Shown here one piece after another: positions 26,630 to 37,923 of a stretch of DNA of 64,000 nucleotides (position 1 is its first letter; the number at the start of each line of letters is the position of its first letter). The stretch is from Paramecium tetraurelia (lineage: Eukaryota > Ciliophora > Oligohymenophorea > Peniculida > Parameciidae): the NCBI RefSeq assembly GCF_000165425.1, contig NW_001799066.1, positions 640,601 through 704,600 on the forward strand, read 5' to 3'. The translations under genes were made by a program, and so were the position numbers. The notes below the pieces were generated by a model, which was given only the letters and a program-made list of their open reading frames with translations, did not search any database and had not been told where the DNA came from.

Positions 26630-27413
26630 ATATAAACTCTTGTCCCCTGAAAAGAATCAATATAGATAGCCTAAACAGAAGTAGCCATCAAATTTTGAAA
26701 AAAAATTAAAAAATTAATTAAATTATAATCAATTTAGAATTGTTTTTGTAAGTCTGATCTCATTTATAAGGGACTCATGAATGTGTAGATGTTTTAATTC
26801 TTAAACTTATTAATTACAAAAATCTATCATAATAATAATTATACAAAGTGTAAACATTTCTTGATTAAAAATTAAATTATCATAAACTTCTTGATGATTT
26901 CATAAAGGGGGCAGCCTGAGGGAATTCATCCTGGGCCTGTTTCTTCAATGAGTAAATTGGAAAGGCTTAGATGGGATGCAATGAGATCTAGAGAGGTCAA
27001 GAAATAATAAGGGGAAAAAATGTGATGTTCAAGGAAAAAGGCACCCCTGAAAATACGGTCGAGCCTAGATGCTTAGAGGAGGATGTTGAATTGAATTTCT
27101 TGATTATTTCAATCTTAGACTTTAAATATGTTTTCCTTTAACGCATATATCTAATGATTTTAGTTTTAGTTCAGTTGTTGAAATAAATTTAACATTAGAT
27201 AAGGTTTAGATAAACTTTAAAATCAAAGAAAGATTTAGGATTAAATGTAAAATATCATTATTATTAATACTAAAATATATATATTTATAATTTGATATAA
27301 TAATACTTTTTATGCTTATTTAATATCTATAAGGAAATAGAAAAACTCAATACTATAAATTTAAAAAAATTATAGTTATCTTTTATATAAAATAATGTAT
27401 TACTATTCTAATT
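26630..27413. other. Gene-poor stretch with one GC-rich island
   Basis: AT-rich except for about 200 bp near 26894-27094, listed separately. Downstream it covers the 3' flank of the minus-strand surface-protein gene that ends at 27414. Confidence 0.5.
26894..27094 (+). pseudogene. GC-rich short ORF broken by one TGA (or structured RNA)
   Basis: Base composition is clearly richer in G than the flanks. The frame from ATG 26894 reads MISQRGQPEGIHPGPVSSMS, then KLERLRWDAMRSREVKKQQG, to TGA 27023-27025. It continues in frame as SRKKAPLKIRSSLDAQRRML to a second TGA at 27092. This is basic and protein-like, about 66 codons if the inner TGA were sense. No family recognised. Alternatives are a noncoding RNA gene (a TGATGA box occurs at the 5' end and CTGA boxes within) or a fragment of a decayed gene. 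Confidence 0.3.
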
Positions 27414-30400
27414 TCAAAGTGGTACTTCAAACATAATATTCCTAATTGCTCTTTTGAGTTAGAACTTTTTTGGTTTGGTTAACCTGTAAATTTTTTTAAG
27501 TTTATTATAAAACTTATAAACACAATTAATTAAAGGACCTAATAATCCAAACATTAAGCAAGCTATTTATAAAAAACCTATTCTAATTATTTAATCAGGA
27601 GTAAAAACATTGTTAAAATCTTTACAAAATGACAAATTAACCAATGTAAATAATATTACCGAAACCTCTACGCACAAGATATTCATCAAGTCTAAAATAG
27701 TATTTGTAACCTTAAGAATAAATAAAAACCCTATATATGCACAAGTGGAAAAGGAGAGCATTATGCATTATGCTATAGAGAAATCTTGCATTCTAATTAA
27801 AATTAACACAAAGGTAATCTTTTTTAACATAATAATCTATTAATGCTGTTAATTTTTTAATTTTTTGAAATCTATGTTATTACTGGGTATCTCAAAATTT
27901 CTCACTCCAATACATATTCCTATTATAAAATATATCAGACAAAATATTAATGACACTAAAGTTCTAATTCCTGATTATTAGTTAAAGGTTAAATACAATA
28001 AAACCTTAAAACTTAAATCCCAAGTATTAGCATAGTAAAAATCTATTATCAAATTTATGGAGTCAAAATTTAAATATTTCTTTATCTATTTATTTTATTA
28101 ATATAGTTTTATTGCAAGCGACTCAAATGCTTTTGATTTCCGTTTTCTGAAAAAATAAATGAAATATGAAGTAAAACAAACCTTTAAGCAAAACTTCAGA
28201 TACATTTTCAGAATTATCAATAATGAAAAGAATAAAATTACCTACATTAATTAGCTATATATATTAGTTATTAAATCAGCATTAATTTAATACTGATAAA
28301 ACTTCCCAAAACCTTAAATTATATTAATCCCTAACTAATTTTCAAAATTATCTTTAATTCCCAAAAATTATAATATTGGATCCACTGATATCAATTCAGA
28401 AGATTAAAAATAAATATTAAGATTTTCTGGATATTCTACATTTATAAACTTCAAATATGAGTAAAATTATAATGTATCTAAGATTTCTAAAAATTATTAG
28501 GGAGAACCAAGAAGCAATGCAAAAATAGCGAAACCTCCTAATGCAAGCATAATATTGTAACCAAATTTTTAGAAATTTTTAGAAACTTCTATTTATGCCT
28601 GATTTAGAACTAAAGGGGCATTTAATTCAATTTATTATGACTATGGTGGTACTGGTAAATCGTTTTCATCCAATAAAATAAGATCGACCTTAACTTCTAA
28701 AATTGGATTTTATGAGAGTTGTTAGTTAATTTGAATTTTTAATTCATAATTGATATCTCGAGTCTCATTTGAGACTATTTCTACTACAGGAAAAATACTG
28801 ATATTATAATAAGTAGGACCTATGTTAATTGAATTAACATTATAATCTAAAAAGTTATTTTCTTATTAATTCAGTTTAACTTTATTATTATATGATAATT
28901 AAACATATTGTGTGTTAAAAGTTGAGTTTAAAAATGCAATCGAAATTCTAGGAATACGGGAACATTAACTTAATAATGAATAGGATTCTATGCAATTCCA
29001 ATTCTCTTCAATTTTACATTAATTTGAACATCCATCAGAATTGATCCTGTTTCCATCATCACATTCTTCATCTTTGTTTACAATCCCATTTCCACATGAG
29101 ACACACTTCTTATTTTCCAAAATATAATCTGGTTTACATAGGAGGCAATTAGCCCCATCGCAAACTTAGCAATCATTCTAGCATTCAGGTTGAATTGGAT
29201 CAATTTCTTCAATTTCAATTAGAACTATTGGAACACATTCACCATTTATAGATTCTTCTTCAACTTTACACACATCTTAACATTTGCCAGATTCACAAAT
29301 TTTACAGCCAAAATTACATTAAAATTAACATTCAAAACAACCATCATATTTAATGTTGTTTCCATCATCACATTCCTCTAATCCACTTATAACTATTTTA
29401 TCACCACATATTGGTGTGCATAAATGATGTGCCAGCTTGAAATTTGCTTCACATAGGAGACAATTTAATTCCTTATTGCAAAATTAGCAATAAGATCCAC
29501 ATTAAAATAAACAATCATAGCACCCATCCTCAATAACATAATTACCATCATCACACTGCTCATTAGAATGTAATGCTATTTAATTATCTCCACAAATTTG
29601 CTAACATTTATTATCAACCAATTGCCATCCCTCAAGACAAACATAACATTTATCTTAAAGACATATTAAACATTCTAATTAGCAGTTTTATATACAATTA
29701 TTACAATCATTATTTTACAAGCTAACTAAATCTTAACAATTACAAATTTCAACACATTATCTTTTGCTTGGTGAAAATTTATAACCTTTTTTACATTCGG
29801 TTTAACTATCTTATTCATGATCTAAAATAATTTAAGAATCTGGAAAATAACAAACCGAAAAACTTTAAATTATGTTTAATCTATAATAATTATTTTAAAG
29901 TAGATTATACTATTAAGATAATTACAGTATTGATTGTTATTGAGAGTTAGGTTAACATTAAATGCCATTTTTTTCAAGATAATTGGTCCAATTGATGAGA
30001 ACACCAGTTTCTAATTGTTCAACAAAGCTTTCATCAAACTAAAAACCATGTTTACACCTATTATTTACAAGAAAATAGGATTTTTCACATTCCTTACAAG
30101 TTCCATAAGTGCAAAGGATGCAATTTAATGGACAAGAAAATTAGCAATTATGGCAACCATCGTATGGATTAGAATTACCATCATCACAAATCTCATTTAA
30201 CATTAATTTCTAATCACCACAAATAGGTATACAATTATTTTTTGTGTACAAAGTCCAGCCATCTAAACAGTTGATGCAGATTCCATTTACGCAATTACTA
30301 CAACCCAAATTACAATCGTATTGATTAGAGAAACACCCATCAAATGGCTAAATGTTGAAGTCTTTACATTAATAATCTTCATATATATCAGTAAATAATG

Positions 30401-31402
30401 AAAAATCTCTGATTCCAAACCAAGAAGTAGAGCCATCTGTTTAAGTTAATACCTCTATTCTAAGATTTACATTTTTATGTTCAAAATCCGATATTTATAC
30501 TTAAAATACTGTAAAATTATAACATAATGGAATTGAGGATTATACATAAGAATCTGAGATTTTAGTTATTACCTATTAATTATCAATTTTCAAATCTATT
30601 GTTGATGAAGTTTAGTTGAATATTAACACTTTCATATTCAAGCTTATTTTTTTATGAAGATTTAAAACGAATTCTTTGATAAAATTAGTCCCTGATGATC
30701 TTAAAAAATTGAAATCTATATTTATTTATTACTTATACCTGTGCATTACTATACTTATTAAGAAACTATGTTGTTAGTCATCCACCCATCATCTACAGAT
30801 ATAGTGGAGAAAATTTTGTTATTAAACGATTAATAAACTAATTCCCAAATCTTTTGAGTAGTATTTATGACATTTAAATTAAATTCAGAAAAGCCCCATG
30901 AAGATTAATTAGAGACCATTGTAATTTGAATGGAAGAGCTCTAGTGAATAATATTTTCAGATATATCATATGATTCATATGGTGTACAACCGTTTGTAAA
31001 AGTGTATAGAGATTTTTAGATTAAAAGTTTAAGTTCGTTGTCAACATACAAATAGAAAAAATAGTTAGTAGCGGATCTCCTATCTATATAATATTATAAT
31101 TACATCCAAAGTTTAAATGACAGATTGACTTAATAATGTGGAGGAAGCTCAAAAGATTTTGATGTTAAACTATTAAAGGCCCAGTTTGTGCATTCGTTCA
31201 TGATTAAGACGCTTTTTAATCCACAATTTGCCACTGTATACCCATGATTATCCCTTTAGTATATATTCCAATCTTAATATAGCAATAACATACCAAAGCT
31301 TGCGGATGTAAAAGTTCCATGAAAATTACTATAAATTAGTTAAGACCTGCTAATTTATATTAACAGGAAATAAAAATTCAGAAACAATATTGGCATTTTC
31401 AT
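27414..31402 (-). CDS. Large Cys-rich surface membrane protein with DUF4215 repeats
   Basis: 1,321 residues with one 23-nt intron near the 5' third. The N-terminal signal sequence is MKMPILFLNFYFLLIQISRS. Two modules follow that resemble those of the crystallin-domain protein at 10368 (CGLKSVLIMNECTNWAF, LPPHYQVNLSFKLWM; later SWFGIRDFSLF). The middle has at least four DUF4215-type repeats (CGDQKLMLNEICDDGN, CGDKIVISGLEECDDGN, CGNGIVNKDEECDDGN) among many CxxC pairs. The C-terminal 400 residues hold several membrane helices (LVSLIFCLIYFIIGICIGV, FGLLGPLINCVY) and a basic cytosolic tail. The layout, a large extracellular Cys-rich region plus polytopic membrane domain, is typical of ciliate surface proteins; ligand and role are unknown. 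Confidence 0.85.
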
Positions 31403-31785
31403 TGGGGATATAGATTGAGAAATAGTTTTAAATTTTTAATCATTATTTTTTATTATAATATTAATTTTATTACTCATGGTAGTTATTATAAGAAAGGATG
31501 AAATTATTGAAATATTTTCAAATTTTCATAAGTTGGCTAACCGTATCTCTTATTTCTAATATTTAATTTATTTAGTTAAATGTTTATCAATTTATATAAG
31601 ATCATATTTAATAATTATATTAATTAAAATTAATTTTTCAAATCTAAAAAATATTGTAGACATCGTTTAGTGATATTATAGTCTAAATTTTAAAATACTC
31701 ATTTTAATTTAAAAAAGATAAGTTGATTCTTAATTTAGCTGAAATATACATATATTAAATTTGGAAGATAAACTGGAGCATAACA
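31403..31785. other. Intergenic, AT-rich
   Basis: About 380 bp between the surface-protein start (minus) and the tRNA gene. No coding frame or structure was recognised. Confidence 0.5.
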
Positions 31786-31866
31786 GTCAGTTTGGCCGAG
31801 TGGTTAAGGCGGTGGACTTGAAATCCACTGGGTTTACCCGCGCAGGTTCGAATCCTGCAGCTGACG
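31786..31866 (+). tRNA. tRNA-Ser(UGA)
   Basis: Complete 81-nt tRNA. Acceptor arm GTCAGTT pairs with AGCTGAC, discriminator G. A-box GGCCGAGTGG and B-box GGTTCGAATCC are intact. The anticodon stem GTGGA/TCCAC closes the loop CTTGAAA, anticodon TGA, which reads UCA serine codons. The long variable arm is typical of class II tRNA-Ser. No intron and no encoded CCA. It is not a suppressor tRNA. Confidence 0.97.
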
Positions 31867-31867
31867 A

Positions 31868-31874
31868 TTTTTTT
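31868..31874 (+). terminator. RNA polymerase III terminator
   Basis: A run of seven T starting two bases after the tRNA-Ser 3' end. Confidence 0.85.
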
Positions 31875-31921
31875 CTAAAGTTGATACAAATTTGGATATA
31901 AGCCATGGCTAGATTAATATT

Positions 31922-32750
31922 TCAATTAACCGATATATTTGAATATGAATGGAGATCTTAAATTTTCTCTGAGAAGGTTTGATTAGTATTGTGATCATGC
32001 ACTATAACAAATCCAATTTTTTTATAGATTAACTAAACTTAAGAAATCTGAATTAACTTATTAGTTTTGAGATTGTTTAGAGTCTTCCAAAGAACTTGTG
32101 CTTTAGAAAATGATAATTCTCTAAAATTTCTCTCTTTTTTAAGGAGGAATGTCCCAATACAATTATTCATCAAGCTATTAAAAATATTGAATATATCCAT
32201 TAACGATATTTTGGGTCTAATTTAATTTTTATCAGTAATAGAATTTAAATCTTTATCATTTATTGGTTTGTTATATTTTTAATGATTATTCTAGATTATT
32301 GATTTCTGTGATTCTTATGCTTTTGTGATTTTGGAATCAGAAGTTTCATCCAAACATTCCCTACAAAGGAAAGTTTGTACTAATTCTTAATATTTATCAT
32401 TTATAAACATTCTTTCATAACAGCCAACTTTTAGTTTCCATTATTATCCACATCTTGTAAATAAATATTCCTTTGCCATTCTTTTAGAATTTCTAATTGA
32501 TTTCGCCAATATAAACACTATTTTTTTAAGAATTGCAAATTTGTGACCTGTGAATTGAATCACATCCATGCTCTCCATATAAGTGATTGGATAAGCAGAG
32601 TCTGGGGAAGACATTATTGAATGTTCTCCAAGCATTTATTTGCTGAGAGTGTACTGCATAAATTCCAGGCCTGGAGTCTATTATATTGAAACTAGCTTGT
32701 GATACTTCACTAATAAATGAATCGCTGTCTGAAACTCAAATATTACCCAT
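31922..32750 (-). CDS. Hypothetical protein, 260 residues
   Basis: Two introns (18 nt immediately after the fourth base of the CDS, and 28 nt, both ending AG) give an exact frame: MDSDSFISE, then TPGLEFMQYTLSKQMLGEHS, then an Ile/Lys/Arg-rich helical part (ILAKSIRNSKRMAKEYLF). There is one CxxC pair (FLCRECLDE) and a tail ending YSNISVN. No family was recognised. The first intron would be among the shortest in the window; if it is not real, the start is unknown but the rest of the frame stands. It is convergent with tRNA-Ser, 56 bp away. Confidence 0.55.
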
Positions 32751-32917
32751 TTAATTAAATATAGAAATATACACATAAATCTCACAGATTAACATACTAA
32801 ACCCAAATATTTTTAAATTTTGAGTTTAATATATTTTAATAATAATCCTTATTTATTATTTTTAATCAATTTTCTTAAACATAATTGTAATATTTACATA
32901 ATTAGATAATTTTTAGA

Positions 32918-33945
32918 ATGAATTTATCAAGAAAATAAAGATAATAAAGTTTAATCCTTCGAATAAAAAAAAATCATTTATAAGGGCAGCGTGAGATTAG
33001 ATAAATTTACCAACATAAAACCAAACAATATTAATCCTACTCAGAGAATATAAAAGTCATTTGAGTCCAATCATTAGACAAAAAAGAGCTTAAACTATTT
33101 TAAAGTAGTTGCTTAATGAATATAATTAACAGTAATATAGGTTGATTAAATTTAGAGTACTTGAAGCCAAATCCTCAAGGAATTTAAAACTAAAGAGAAT
33201 ATCAGTTGATTACAACTATTCAATTTAATTGCCAAACATTGAAGAATATTTCCATTCATAAGATAAACTCCAATTGCTCAAAACAATTAAGAATGAAAAG
33301 AATAGAGTGGAAAATCATATTGAGAAATTAGAAAAAATCAAGAAGGAATTAGATCTTTCAGATTATGTATTTACTCAGCATAAACCAAATACTTATCATT
33401 CAAATACACCTGGCAAATCTGCAAGGAAACAACACACACTTAAATTAAATACAAGTGGCAGCACAGTATTTGGAAAAACAGAGAATGTGAAAAGGCAATA
33501 ATCAATTATTGATTGTGAAGACAGAAAATAGATTGATAAAATCAAAGAAATCGAATTGTATAGGAAGTACGAAAAAGTAAGAGATAGCAAAGTGTTACCT
33601 CAGTTAGTAAATCAGATAAATGAGTCTTACGAAGAAAAGAATAAGTTAAGCGATAAATTCAATAGACAATTATATTATTGCATACACAATAGGGATTATA
33701 GCATATAAGATAAAATTAAAGAGTATAAAAAGGATAGTTTATCCTACTCTCAATTTTATTCAATTTAAAAGAGACTTAAACAACATATGGAGGGCAGATT
33801 CAAGGCAACAGAGAATCAAGTTGTAAAATTTGATGATGAACTAAAGAATCTAGCCAAAACTAATAGATTAACTGCAAGTAGAAAGCAACAACTATCTAGA
33901 ATAAAAATTGAATTGGAGAATGGTAATTAATTAGAAAATTATTGA
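32918..33945 (+). CDS. Hypothetical coiled-coil protein
   Basis: Rich in Lys, Glu and Asn with heptad-like stretches (LLKTIKNEKNRVENHIEKLE, KIKEIELYRKYEKVRD) and a Ser/Thr linker (TPGKSARKQHTLKLN). The main frame is certain from about 32990 to TGA 33943, with a 28-nt intron ending CAG near 33108. The 5' end is not settled: ATG 32918 opens a frame that joins the main one only if the A9 run near 32965-32973 had eight A. No family recognised; filament-like or cytoskeletal by composition only. The next gene downstream on the same strand starts at 34086. Confidence 0.55.
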
Positions 33946-34085
33946 TATGAATATAAATAGTGTGTTTAAATATTAAATGATTGTCACTATCATTCTTCCA
34001 AATGAATTAAAATAATAGATGGCATTTAAAATAAGTATGATTTATAGTTTAGAGTGTGAGTGATTAATTTTATTATTATAATATA

Positions 34086-34993
34086 ATGAATAATGTAAAT
34101 TTAAGAGTAGTAATTCAACTAGCCTATTTTATATTGGTGCTTACAATAAAATTAAGTTAATCATAATTCAGAATACTTTTAAGTTATTTTAAGTATGATC
34201 TTGACTGTGCTCTTTATACCTTTAATAGATATGTGAATACATGCGTTGAGCAATAATAACTGATATTTAAATCACTATGGTTAGTTTTAAATCTATTTTG
34301 TTGGGCAGCGTTGATCTTGGGTTGATAAATGATGGATTCCTAAGTAGATTTCAGTATTTTTGGTTGGGATTAACAATATAACTAGAATTTGATTCCACGA
34401 TCCAAAATTAAATAGTTAGAGTTGGATACCTCTTGGTTGTAATTGCTTCAGCAAATTAGACTTCAATTTATCTATTAATTGATTCGTCTGCAATTGGGAT
34501 CATTTTTGGCGAAGCTTTGTATGGTTTGCTACTATTATATTAATTTATTGTGAAAACAAATTAGTAGGTAAAGAAGTTACCTCTACATAAATCCTGTTCT
34601 CATAGTTTTACTGAGAAAATAGAGAGTCCTCAATAACAGATATTTGATGAAGACTCGAATCAAATTAAATTTATGCCATTGAATTAAGGATTAGGAAAAA
34701 ACTCTTCATTATATTCAAGGGATCCATCGGTTCTAGAATAGATAGAATAGTAAAAAACCTTTTATGAGATTTTATTCAATTAGTTTCCTGAAGGAATATT
34801 AATAATCAAAGATCAAAATAAGATTGATTATCACAATAATCAAGTCTACAATTTGTTGGGAAGAAAACATATTCAAAATAGAAAAGATTAAATATTGCCT
34901 CGTTTGTATGAATTAAAGAATTATAGTTCGAAATTTCAATTTGAGGAATAAACATAGTTTGACAAATTCTTTTCTAATAGGAATGAGAAATGA
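34086..34993 (+). CDS. Membrane sensor-like protein with PAS-type domain, truncated
   Basis: The N-terminal part has several hydrophobic helices (VVIQLAYFILVLTIK, SLWLVLNLFCWAALIL, YLLVVIASANQTSIYLLI). These are followed by a cytosolic PAS-like segment, FYEILFNQFPEGILIIKD...NKIDYHNNQVYNLLG, the pattern of sensor kinases of the hybrid histidine-kinase type found in ciliates. The frame ends at TGA 34991-34993 without any kinase or receiver domain. The exons between 34230 and 34420 are not resolved: the helices lie in two frames, perhaps joined by a 32-nt intron. Either a short receptor-like protein or a 3'-truncated sensor kinase. Confidence 0.45.
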
Positions 34994-35303
34994 ACATTCA
35001 ATAATATATATTTAACATATATTTGATAAAACAATTCCAGTATTATGAAGGTAGGAATGATAATAGATTTATAGATATAATGGAAAAATCGGAACTATTA
35101 GTTGATATATTTGGACATTCAAGTTATATATTATTAAGTCTGATTAATATCGTATTGAGTTCTTAGCCCAGACAACAAACTGGAAAGGATATTTGATTTA
35201 ATAATCAAAGATTAAAATATTATATAATACAGAATTTTTAAGATATGTTGAACAGTTTAATAAATCTAATTGACTGAAATTTTATATATATAAAATATTA
35301 TTA
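34994..35303. other. Intergenic, AT-rich
   Basis: About 310 bp in which the remaining domains of a sensor kinase might have been expected. I found no HisKA, ATPase or receiver motif here. Confidence 0.4.
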
Positions 35304-36245
35304 ATGAACACTTAGGATGAGATACTTTTGTTAAAGAAGTGCATCTGTGAATTTTTAAACAAAATTCTTCCCACAATTAAGGATCCATTAATTTTAACTA
35401 GATAAAGACTTAGTTAATTTAAGACCGTGCTATTAGATGAACTAAAAACTATATCGGATGTATATTTCTATGTTCAGACACTGTAATTTCAAGAAGGGTT
35501 AGTCTTAAGGACTGACACAAAGATTGAACATGACAGAAATCCTTCAGGAATGAATTTAGGCATGTTGAACTTAAACTCAAACCCAACTATATCAGAAAAG
35601 AGAGTAATTCCTAATTCCTTTGGTTTAAATAGAGGACTAGACACCTAATAAACAAATGCTGGAAACCAAGCAAATCCTAAGATTGAGATTGCATCCTTAA
35701 ACTGCCAGCAAAATCAAATTGTTGAAGATTAGTAAGAGAAAGAATTTCCAAAGTTGGGCAAAGATATATTTTTTAAAAGACCTTCAACAAGAAAGTTATC
35801 TATTAAGACGAAAGATACAAAAGCTATAGAAAATAATTATAAACCAATTGATGAAATTTAAAAATTAAATTTTTATGGATAAAGAGCAGATAATTTTAGT
35901 GTTCTGAATAATTATTCTAAGAGAATACCCATTTTTGATAAAGAGATGTTGCTAACTGAGATTAAGGAGAGTGAAAAGATTATTCGTAAAAACACAACTA
36001 CTTTAAATGCTGTGTATAATAGAAGTTTTGAAATAATGACTGGCGACAAAGAATAGAATTCAGAATAGTTAAATAGCATTTAATAAGGCTTGCGAGCATA
36101 ATAAGATTTAAGAGAATTATAAAATGCCTAAAGGAATGCTACATTGAAAGGGTATTCGATTTATGCTAAGAAGGATAAGGATATTGCAAAATAGAGAATG
36201 GATGAAATTGCATAAATCAATGATAAAAAGAAACTATATTTTTGA
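35304..36245 (+). CDS. Hypothetical protein, 313 residues
   Basis: An intronless frame. A helical N-terminus (LLKKCICEFLNKILPTIKDP) is followed by a Ser/Asn-rich middle (NLGMLNLNSNPTISEKRVIP), a basic patch (FFKRPSTRKLSIKTKD) and a helical C-terminus (RAQQDLRELQNAQRNATLKG). No signal peptide, membrane segment or recognised family. Phosphorylation-type motifs are frequent, so a regulatory or structural cytosolic protein is plausible but unproven. Confidence 0.7.
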
Positions 36246-36269
36246 TAAATTTATTTAATAATAGATTAA

Positions 36270-37355
36270 TGAATAAATTATATCCAACAGATAAATACAT
36301 CATCAATATTTTGAATATCCTCAACGTTGGCTACAATTAATCTTGTTTTGTGTGCTTTGCTCTCCAACATAATGTTTGGATTCTCATTTTCCCCTATTTT
36401 TAAGAAAATGTCATTTATTTATCAAGTTGATAGTAGGTAAGAAATTATTAAATGATTAAAGATATTTGTGATTTTTTATAATAAGTTTTACTGTCTTTTG
36501 GTAATAATTATTAAGTGAAGCATTTTAGTAATTTGTGAATGTTGATTCAATTTGTTTTTGTATCAATTATTTCTTATATGATAATACTTATACTTACTGT
36601 AATACCACGAAACATAATCATTTAGATTTGATAAGAGCTTTTAATTTGTGGCTAATTGGTTTCTTCCTGAAAATAGAATCCTTATTATGGTGATTATAGC
36701 GTTTGTTTTCAATGCAAGCTCAGGAGTATCTATTAGAATTCTACTAACTATTTTAGGGGATTTTTAGATCAACGTTCATCCAACTGTTTAATAAATTGAA
36801 TTAGGACGTGCTCTAATTGAGAGCTTGATGTTTTTGCTATTTGCCAGTGTTATAGTTGCTAGTAATCCTGATTTCATATTACTAACAATTAGTTTTGCAT
36901 TCATCTTAGGAACAACAACATATTTTACATTGCAGATGGCATATTTTATACCTCCTTTTGATCACTCTCTCAAAGATTAAAGTAATTTAGTTTTGGTGTG
37001 TGTGATAGCTTGATTGATTGCCAATGTTTGCTTTGGAATTGCCATAAAGAATAGTCAATCTTATAAATAAGTGTTGAGGATTTGTTATATCTAAATGACT
37101 GTATTATTTGGAATGCTCATTCTAGCTCTGTATGTATACAAAGTATTTTTCTTTATTGTTTATTTTTTTTTGTGTGGAAGTTCTGCCCTTATGGCTTTGA
37201 CTTTTAATTTCTCTTGTGAATTATGCTTTCCATTAAGCGAAAATACTACAATTTTTTATTTCACTAGGAAGACAATTAGTTATGTTCCACTTTGGCTATC
37301 ATATTTTATGATATTTATGTTAATCTTAATTTGTAGCTCTAATTTTATACCATGA
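36270..37355 (+). pseudogene. Degraded MFS transporter related to FLVCR/SLC49
   Basis: Fragments line up with FLVCR-type transporters. The first helix is FEYPQRWLQLILFCVL in one frame; then NIMFGFSFSPIFKKMSFIYQ in another. After a broken stretch come FLPENRILIMVIIAFVFNAS and VQQIELGRALIESLMFLLF, then ISFAFILGTTTYFTLQ and the signature-like FSCELCFPLSENTTIFYF. Lesions: no ATG in the first frame, a frame change near 36360, stops around 36450-36560, and an in-frame TGA at 37011-37013 inside a membrane helix (CVIA-stop-LIANVCF). A cytosolic-tail-like fragment continues in a shifted frame after 37352. SLC49 members move heme or choline; this copy is not expected to be functional. Confidence 0.6.
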
Positions 37356-37503
37356 AAATTAACGAAAACATTAAGAGATCAGAATAGGATATTCAAATGG
37401 ATGATAGAATTGAAAAGAAAATACTGAAGTCAGCTTATTAGATCAATAAATTTTAATGTTAGCAACAATGATTATTGATTATATATATAAATTAATATAA
37501 ATT

Positions 37504-37776
37504 ATGCTAAAGGTAATTGGATTTTTATTATTGCTACATTCAGCCATCTCATTAATCAGATATAGAAAACATTTAATTTACAATGACACGACTGATTAAT
37601 ATCATATACCTTTGGATGTAACAATTCATTTATAAATCTGATAGATCTTATTGGAAATAATTGTGGGATTTGCTTTAAATATGTTTTTTGGAGTTATTAT
37701 GGATAAAAAATTTGCTAACATACATGAATTTCCACATAAAAAAACGTACACCTTGAATTTACTATCATAGCTATGA
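37504..37776 (+). CDS. EMC5: ER membrane complex subunit 5 (EMC5/MMGT)
   Basis: 81 residues after removing a 27-nt intron that contains a TGA. The protein MLKVIGFLLLLHSAISLIRY...RKHL, then YHIPLD, joined to ILLEIIVGFALNMFFGVI, follows the EMC5 plan: helix, QHRxYL-like loop, SLPLDI-like turn, second helix. The family usually has 105-170 residues, so the cytosolic tail is short here. EMC5 is a core membrane subunit of the ER insertase for tail-anchored and polytopic proteins. It lies intact between two pseudogenes, which makes it a useful control showing that the region is not simply misassembled. Confidence 0.7.
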
Positions 37777-37923
37777 CTAAGCTTTCTAAAGACCTAATTT
37801 CAGATAACCTGGTGGTAGAGGAGGAGTATTATAATCTGTAGTAAAAGATAAAATCGGAAATTTTGACATCAACCATTGATAAATTTGTGTACATTAATAT
37901 ATCTGTTTTTATACATATTTAAT

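Noticed and set aside
26894-27094. Assigning the GC-rich island to SRP RNA, RNase P RNA or a spliceosomal snRNA
   Set aside because: None of the conserved sequence blocks of these RNAs could be matched by eye.
27610-27843. Small plus-strand frame of 77 codons
   Set aside because: Lies inside the C-terminal membrane domain of the minus-strand surface protein, which is one continuous frame.
31786-31866. tRNA with TGA anticodon as a UCA/UGA suppressor
   Set aside because: Anticodon UGA reads UCA serine codons, not the UGA stop.
32444-32635. Stand-alone 63-residue minus-strand protein
   Set aside because: It is an internal part of the 260-residue gene at 31922-32750 once TAA/TAG are read as Gln.
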